20,207 nucleotides of DNA from Desulfobacteraceae bacterium UBA2230 (GTDB taxonomy: Bacteria; Desulfobacterota; Desulfobacteria; Desulfobacterales; Desulfosarcinaceae), in assembly GCA_002348005.1 (NCBI GenBank), contig DDYQ01000215.1:1-20207 (forward strand). The letters are read 5' to 3'. Under the pieces are notes generated by a model. That model did no database searches. It saw nothing but the letters and a program-made list of their open reading frames with translations, and was not told the DNA's origin. Of the stretch, positions 15,995-20,207 are shown in pieces. A program made the translations under genes and the position numbers. The number at the start of each line of letters is the position of its first letter. The stretch's first letter is position 1.

Positions 15995-16413
15995 TCCGAT
16001 GCAAATGACCTCGGGCTTAGCCGTATGGGGTGCAGGTGCAAGCGGAACGCCCGTGTTCAGACACGTCGCCTTACTCTGCGGATGGGGCCAGAAAAAAGGA
16101 ACTTCGCCTTCGCGGCATCAGGTTCTTGAGGATCGGTGTAAAGAGCCTCCTGCACAGACGCCCGACCACGCGTGGCCGGCTCCGTGCACCAGCCAATGCT
16201 CCACAACGGGCCTCAAGATCGCGGTGGCAGTAGTGCTGCAGCCCGAGCATGAAGGTCCTGAGCGCCACCGTTTCAATATGGATCGCGTAGCTGTCGTTCA
16301 GCGAGGCTGCGGCGAGTTTTGCAGCGCAAGACCTTTCATGGGTTCCGATGCTTATTATTTTGCGATCAGCAGCCGGTGATCCATTCCGGTCCCAAACAGA
16401 ACATGGTGAGCCC
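15995..16413 (+). other. Intergenic region before ligD, no gene recognised
   Basis: These 419 bases contain several overlapping frames on both strands of up to about 125 codons, all Arg/Pro/Ala-rich and without recognisable domains or good ribosome sites. A small inverted repeat (CGTGT, TCAG loop, ACACG, about 16050) has no T-run. No Ku gene, which often accompanies ligD, is found here. The region may hold remnants of a lost gene. Confidence 0.4.
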
Positions 16414-18948
16414 ATGCCCCTGGATGATTACCGCCGCAAACGTGACTTTATTAAATCGCCCGAACCGAAAGGACGATTCGCGCCCAGCCCCACCGGCCGT
16501 CTTTATGTCATTCAGAAACACGACGCCCGCAGGCTGCACTACGACCTGCGTCTGGAACTCGACGGGGTGCTCAAGAGCTGGGCGGTCCCCAAAGGCCCGA
16601 GCCTCGATCCTCGGGAAAAGCGTCTGGCGGTCGAAGTCGAAGATCATCCCATCGCCTACGGTGGTTTTGAAGGGATTATTCCCGAGAACGCATACGGGGC
16701 CGGCACCGTTCTGGTGTGGGATTATGGTGAATGGGAGCCGGAGGGGGATCCTCGCCACGCCTATGAAAATGGGCGGCTGAAATTTAGGCTGCGGGGCAGG
16801 AAATTAAAGGGCAGTTGGGCCCTTGCCCGCATGAAGGCTGATCCCGTTTCCGACAAGCCACAGTGGCTGCTGATCAAGCATCGGGACAGCGAAGCGGTGG
16901 GCGATGACGCTGACGGCATACTGCAGAGGCGGCCGGAGAGTGTGCTGAGCGGCCGCATGATCGAAGAGATCGCCGAAGACAAGGATTGGGTTTGGCAGGA
17001 TGGCGAAGCCGTCCCTTCGGCGCCGGAGGGCGCGGCGCAAAAATCCGAAGGGTTGCCGTTCGATCCGGCCGGTCTGCCCGGGGCGCGCAAAGCGGAATTT
17101 CCAGACACATTTCACCCCCAGAAGGCCGTTCCGGTCGAATCGCCGCCGGCGGGCGATGACTGGCTCCATGAAATCAAGTATGACGGTTACCGGCTGCTGT
17201 GCGTCATCCGGGATCGACGCGCAGCGCTGGTGACGCGCAACGGCAACGACTGGACCGATCGTTTTCCCCAGATCGTCTATGAAGCCGCGGCGCTGCCGGT
17301 GGAAAACGCCATCCTGGACGGCGAGGTGGTCGTGCAGCGCAAAGACGGCACCACCGATTTTCAAGCCCTGCAGAACTACCTGAAAGGCCGCAAAAAAGGA
17401 ACTCTGGCCTATTTCCTTTTCGATCTTCCCTACCTCGAAGGACACGATCTCAGCGCCGTGCCGCTCAAGAGGCGCAAGCAGGCCTTGAAGGCGCTGCTGC
17501 AGCCAGGGAAATCCGCAGTGCTGCGATTCGGCGGGGAGATCGTGGGCCGGGGCCAAACCGTCTACCGACGGGCGTGCGAGCTGGGCATCGAGGGCATTGT
17601 CTCCAAAAAGATCGATGCGCCCTATCAACAGGAGCGCTCCGCCTCGTGGGTCAAAACCAAATGCCGCCTGCAGCAGGAATTCGTCATCGGCGGCTACAGT
17701 GCTTCCGAGGCCGCGCCGGCAGGAGTGCGGTCGCTGCTCCTGGGGTATTACAATCCTGCGGGCCAACTGATCTATGCCGGCCGGGTGGGCACCGGCTTCA
17801 GCCATCTGCAGCGCGAGGCGCTCCGCAAGATGTTGCAGGCAAGGGCGCGCAAGACCCCGGCATTTGCCAATCCACCGCGCGACAAGAATCTGTATTGGGC
17901 CGCGCCGGAGCTGGTAGCGGAAGTCATATTTGCGGAATGGACCGCGGAAGGCATTCTGCGCCATCCGTCGTTCAAGGGGTTGCGGGAAGACAAACCCGCG
18001 GACCAGGTGGTCCTGGAATCCCCCCTGCCGGCCAGAGGCGCGCTGCGGCCGCAGCCTTTCTCCAAGGCTGCACGCGAGGACGATGCCGACATGGCCGGCA
18101 TCCAGCTCTCGAATCCCCACCGCGTTCTGTACCCGGAAGCGGGGATCACCAAAAAAGCACTGGCCGCCTATTACCAGGCCGTGGCCGGCCGCATGCTGCC
18201 CTATCTGGTCGACCGCCCGCTTTCCCTGGTACGCTGCCCCGGAGGGCACACCGGAGAATGCTTCTATCAAAAGCACATCAACGAAACGCTGCCCGAGGCG
18301 CTGAAAGGGGTGCGCATCCGCGAAGAAAACCAAGAGCGGACCTATATTTATATCGCCGACCAGGCCGGACTGCTGTCGCTTGTCCAGATCAGCACATTGG
18401 AGATCCATCCGTGGGGCAGCCGCGTGGACGACCCGGATGCGCCCGATACCCTTATCTTCGATCTGGATCCGGACCCTGCCCTGAACTGGGAGCATGTGAT
18501 CCATGCCGCCTGGCATCTCAGGGGCATCCTGCAGGGCATGGGGCTGACCAGTTTCGTCAAAACCTCCGGCGGCAAGGGCCTGCATGTACAGCTGCCGATC
18601 AAAAGAACGCCGTCGTGGGATGCGGTCAAACAATTCGCCCGCCGCATCGCCACCGACATGGCCACGGCCCATCCCGCCCGCTACACGGCCAACCCGCGCA
18701 AAGCCAGCCGCAAAGGCAAAATCTTCGTCGACTACCTGCGCAACGCCCGCGGCGCCACCAGCGTGGCCCCCTACTCCACCCGCGCCCGCGCAGGCGCACC
18801 GCTATCCACGCCCGTGGCATGGGAAGCGCTTTCCGCCACGCTGCGGCCGGATACCTTCACCCTGCAGAACCTGCCGGAGCACTTGCGACGATCCGGCAAA
18901 GATCCCTGGAAAGAGTACTTCCGGGTCGAAAATGATATACCACGGTAG
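16414..18948 (+). CDS. ligD: ATP-dependent DNA ligase D (PE-LIG-POL)
   Basis: The 844-residue protein has all three LigD modules, in the order phosphoesterase, ligase, polymerase, as in Pseudomonas. PE (about 28-170): H36, D44, R46 and H78 match the known metal and phosphate ligands. Ligase (about 235-535): adenylated lysine K255 in EIKYDGYR, and later EGIVSKK and SWVKTK motifs. POL (about 560-835): catalytic aspartates in IFDLDPD (D683, D685) and KTSGGKGLHV. It repairs double-strand breaks by non-homologous end joining, normally with Ku. I start at the ATG at 16414, giving the family-typical MPLDDYRRKRDF, rather than 66 bases earlier; the Shine-Dalgarno (GGTGAG) is poorly spaced. The PE start carries a short extra segment (APSPTGRL). 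GC content is clearly higher than in the catabolic cluster, suggesting a separate history. No ku is in the window. Confidence 0.95.
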   Translation: MPLDDYRRKRDFIKSPEPKGRFAPSPTGRLYVIQKHDARRLHYDLRLELDGVLKSWAVPKGPSLDPREKRLAVEVEDHPIAYGGFEGIIPENAYGAGTVLVWDYGEWEPEGDPRHAYENGRLKFRLRGRKLKGSWALARMKADPVSDKPQWLLIKHRDSEAVGDDADGILQRRPESVLSGRMIEEIAEDKDWVWQDGEAVPSAPEGAAQKSEGLPFDPAGLPGARKAEFPDTFHPQKAVPVESPPAGDDWLHEIKYDGYRLLCVIRDRRAALVTRNGNDWTDRFPQIVYEAAALPVENAILDGEVVVQRKDGTTDFQALQNYLKGRKKGTLAYFLFDLPYLEGHDLSAVPLKRRKQALKALLQPGKSAVLRFGGEIVGRGQTVYRRACELGIEGIVSKKIDAPYQQERSASWVKTKCRLQQEFVIGGYSASEAAPAGVRSLLLGYYNPAGQLIYAGRVGTGFSHLQREALRKMLQARARKTPAFANPPRDKNLYWAAPELVAEVIFAEWTAEGILRHPSFKGLREDKPADQVVLESPLPARGALRPQPFSKAAREDDADMAGIQLSNPHRVLYPEAGITKKALAAYYQAVAGRMLPYLVDRPLSLVRCPGGHTGECFYQKHINETLPEALKGVRIREENQERTYIYIADQAGLLSLVQISTLEIHPWGSRVDDPDAPDTLIFDLDPDPALNWEHVIHAAWHLRGILQGMGLTSFVKTSGGKGLHVQLPIKRTPSWDAVKQFARRIATDMATAHPARYTANPRKASRKGKIFVDYLRNARGATSVAPYSTRARAGAPLSTPVAWEALSATLRPDTFTLQNLPEHLRRSGKDPWKEYFRVENDIPR

Positions 18949-19064
18949 GCGGAGCTGGACGGCGCAAGACCCCCTGACCGCCATCCATGCGCCACCGTGC
19001 CGGTAGTTAAATTCAGCTAAAGCCAGGGCTCTACTGAACAGTCGGGCGAACGGCCTCTTGTCCT

Positions 19065-19115
19065 AAAAAAAGCCCCAGGTGCAATCAAGCTCCCGGGGCG
19101 TTTTCAATTTTTTCA
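19065..19115. terminator. Bidirectional terminator between ligD and the convergent operon
   Basis: A hairpin with GCCCC (19072-19076) and GGGGC (19095-19099), extended by two inner GG/CC pairs after a mismatch, has seven A on the left (19065-19071) and GTTTTCAATTTTTTC on the right. It can therefore end transcripts from ligD on the plus strand and from the 19200-19859 gene on the minus strand. Apart from it the gap 18949-19199 is empty. Confidence 0.65.
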
Positions 19116-19199
19116 GCAGTCTAAACGCAAGCTGAGGATAGGGCACGATCACAGGTTCGCATCGTGTTCGCACCCCCAAAAACCAGGCAGAGTGATCAT

Positions 19200-19859
19200 T
19201 TAGGATTTTTCCTGTCCCACTTTTTTTCGCTCTATTTCAACTGTCTTGTCGTCCGCTTGAACCTTGTCGGCAATCACGACGAGGTGGTCACTCACCCGGG
19301 TGATACGGCCCTGTACCTCTATCTCTTTGCCTTTTTGGACTTTCAGATCATTGAGGTTCTCGCCGGGTCCGAGATCGGCAACGATATGATTGCCCTTCTC
19401 CGTTTCCAACATGACGACCTTATGGGTCTGATCCTGTCCCTTTATATCGACATTCTTTTCGTTGATGATCTGGCCTTTTACATTCTTTATATCAGTGCCT
19501 TTTTTGGATACTTCGGGCGTTTCGCCCCTTTTAACCTTAATTTCGCGGCCTTCAATATTAGCCTTCGATACGAGAAATACAGGTCGGTTGCCGACACGGA
19601 CGCTGTCGCCTTCCAACTTGATCTGTTTGTCTTTTTCCAGTGCGACATCCTCTAAATCCTTGGCTGGACCCATGTCGGCGACGATTATGCGTTCGTTTCC
19701 GGTTTTCAGAAGAAGCACCTTATTCTGAACATCCTTGTCTTTGACCTGGACTTCCTTGGTGTCCAGAATCACGCCGTTCACCTCGGCGGCGATAGCAGGG
19801 CCGGCCAGCAAAGCAAATAACGTTAAGCAAGCGAGCGTCTTTAGTGCATGTGTTTTCAT
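19200..19859 (-). CDS. Exported protein of two tandem 100-residue OB-like repeats
   Basis: The 219-residue protein begins with a signal peptide (MKTHALKTLACLTLFALLAG, cleaved after AIAA). I choose the ATG at 19859 because AAGGAGA stands just before it and the signal peptide starts there; an in-frame ATG 66 bases upstream would place 22 polar residues in front. The mature part is an internal duplication: V27-G29 with IVADMGPAKDLEDV (59-72) is repeated as V127-G129 with IVADLGPGENLNDL (159-172), an exact offset of 100. Each copy has the alternating strand pattern and V-x-G starts of small beta-barrel (OB/BOF-like) domains. The protein is very lysine- and acid-rich. I cannot assign a function; a periplasmic ligand-binding or stress role is possible. 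It lies 53 bases downstream of the acidic protein gene and is probably co-transcribed. Confidence 0.7.
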   Translation of the reverse strand: MKTHALKTLACLTLFALLAGPAIAAEVNGVILDTKEVQVKDKDVQNKVLLLKTGNERIIVADMGPAKDLEDVALEKDKQIKLEGDSVRVGNRPVFLVSKANIEGREIKVKRGETPEVSKKGTDIKNVKGQIINEKNVDIKGQDQTHKVVMLETEKGNHIVADLGPGENLNDLKVQKGKEIEVQGRITRVSDHLVVIADKVQADDKTVEIERKKVGQEKS

Positions 19860-19912
19860 GGAAATCTCCTTACAGTGGTTGTGAGTTCTAATAGTAAAAT
19901 CGGTATCCTGGC

Positions 19913-20207
19913 TTAAAAATCCCAAAATTCAGAATCACCAGCGTCGGCGTAAGTATCGAACCACCAGTCATTTGTCAGGTCGCCGTCATCATAGTAGCCT
20001 CTGTAGTATTCATCATCGGAAAACCAATCCGCATTCTCCTGTTCGCCGAAATAGCCCCTCAATTCATTCTCCCCGGTTTCATAGCCTTTTGCGGTGTAGC
20101 TGTCGTAAAACCAGTCATCACCGAAGTTGTTGTCATAAATGCCCTCATAATCAAAAACAGAAGTCTCGACCTTTTTATCCTCGGCGGCCTTGGCCTCTGC
20201 TTGAACC
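19913..20207 (-). CDS. Acidic, aromatic-rich protein with WF/WW repeats (C-terminal part)
   Basis: Only the last 97 residues are in the window; the gene enters from the right edge and ends at TAA 19915-19913. The sequence is extremely rich in Asp, Glu, Tyr, Trp, Phe and Gly with almost no other hydrophobic residues. A motif recurs three times about 20-25 residues apart: GDDWFYDSY, NADWFSDDEYY and TNDWWFDTY, and the chain ends DSEFWDF. An Ala/Lys/Glu segment (VQAEAKAAEDKKVE) precedes the repeats. Such composition suggests a disordered or extracellular, perhaps metal- or polymer-binding, segment. No family is recognised. It lies directly upstream of the tandem-repeat exported protein on the same strand. 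Confidence 0.6.
   Translation of the reverse strand, partial: VQAEAKAAEDKKVETSVFDYEGIYDNNFGDDWFYDSYTAKGYETGENELRGYFGEQENADWFSDDEYYRGYYDDGDLTNDWWFDTYADAGDSEFWDF

Noticed and set aside
16071..16415. A 114-codon minus-strand frame before ligD
   Set aside because: No domain, no convincing ribosome site, and it overlaps the ligD start; checked for Ku-like features and none were seen.
16804..18672. A 622-codon open frame antisense to ligD
   Set aside because: LigD motifs on the plus strand are complete; the antisense frame is a by-product of high-GC codon use and shows no domain.
17574..18935. A 453-codon plus-strand frame overlapping ligD
   Set aside because: It is a shifted reading of the ligD coding sequence with Arg/Pro/Gly-rich low-complexity translation.

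Overview
The window looks like a chromosome segment of an anaerobic Gram-negative bacterium, most likely a Desulfobacterota (sulfate-reducer type) lineage. This is inferred from a Tat-exported Rieske protein next to a periplasmic ethylbenzene-dehydrogenase-like haem protein, a sigma-54-controlled carboxylate catabolism cluster with a TRAP transporter, long propionate-CoA-transferase-type enzymes, and a PE-LIG-POL ordered LigD. No taxonomic marker gene is present, so the assignment is tentative.

Layout. (1) 1-1143, minus: a Rieske protein and the N-terminal part of a haem-binding periplasmic protein form a redox operon that runs off the left edge, with a plausible sigma-70 promoter. (2) 1293-2098, minus: an isochorismatase-family hydrolase preceded by two short frames that look like gene remnants. 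(3) 2099-14041: the core of the window, a divergent catabolic cluster. The minus arm carries an SDR dehydrogenase, an SCP-x-type thiolase, a PAS-AAA+-Fis sigma-54 activator and a CoA-transferase. The plus arm carries TRAP DctP, DctQ and DctM and a second, paralogous CoA-transferase. Three -24/-12 (sigma-54) elements with exact GG-N10-GC spacing were found: two divergent ones at 7987-8002 (minus) and 8192-8207 (plus), and one in front of the left CoA-transferase at 4162-4177 (minus). (4) 14042-14569, minus: a 42-residue ORF whose stop overlaps the start of a receiver-domain response regulator broken by two single-base shifts and truncated where the CoA-transferase gene ends. (5) 14660-18948, plus: a CPA1-type cation/proton antiporter and a complete ATP-dependent DNA ligase D. 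(6) 19200-20207, minus: an exported protein made of two 100-residue repeats, and the C-terminal end of an acidic, aromatic-rich protein. A hairpin flanked by A and T runs separates ligD from this convergent operon.

How the genes work together. In the core cluster the TRAP system would import a small carboxylate, a CoA-transferase would activate it, the SDR would oxidise a 3-hydroxyacyl-CoA to the 3-oxoacyl-CoA, and the thiolase would cleave it. There is no acyl-CoA dehydrogenase or enoyl-CoA hydratase in the cluster, so the simplest inference is that the substrate already carries a 3-hydroxy or 3-oxo group. The PAS-containing activator probably senses a small-molecule or redox signal and switches on both arms through sigma-54. 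A palindrome that encloses the activator's own ribosome-binding site suggests additional control of its expression.
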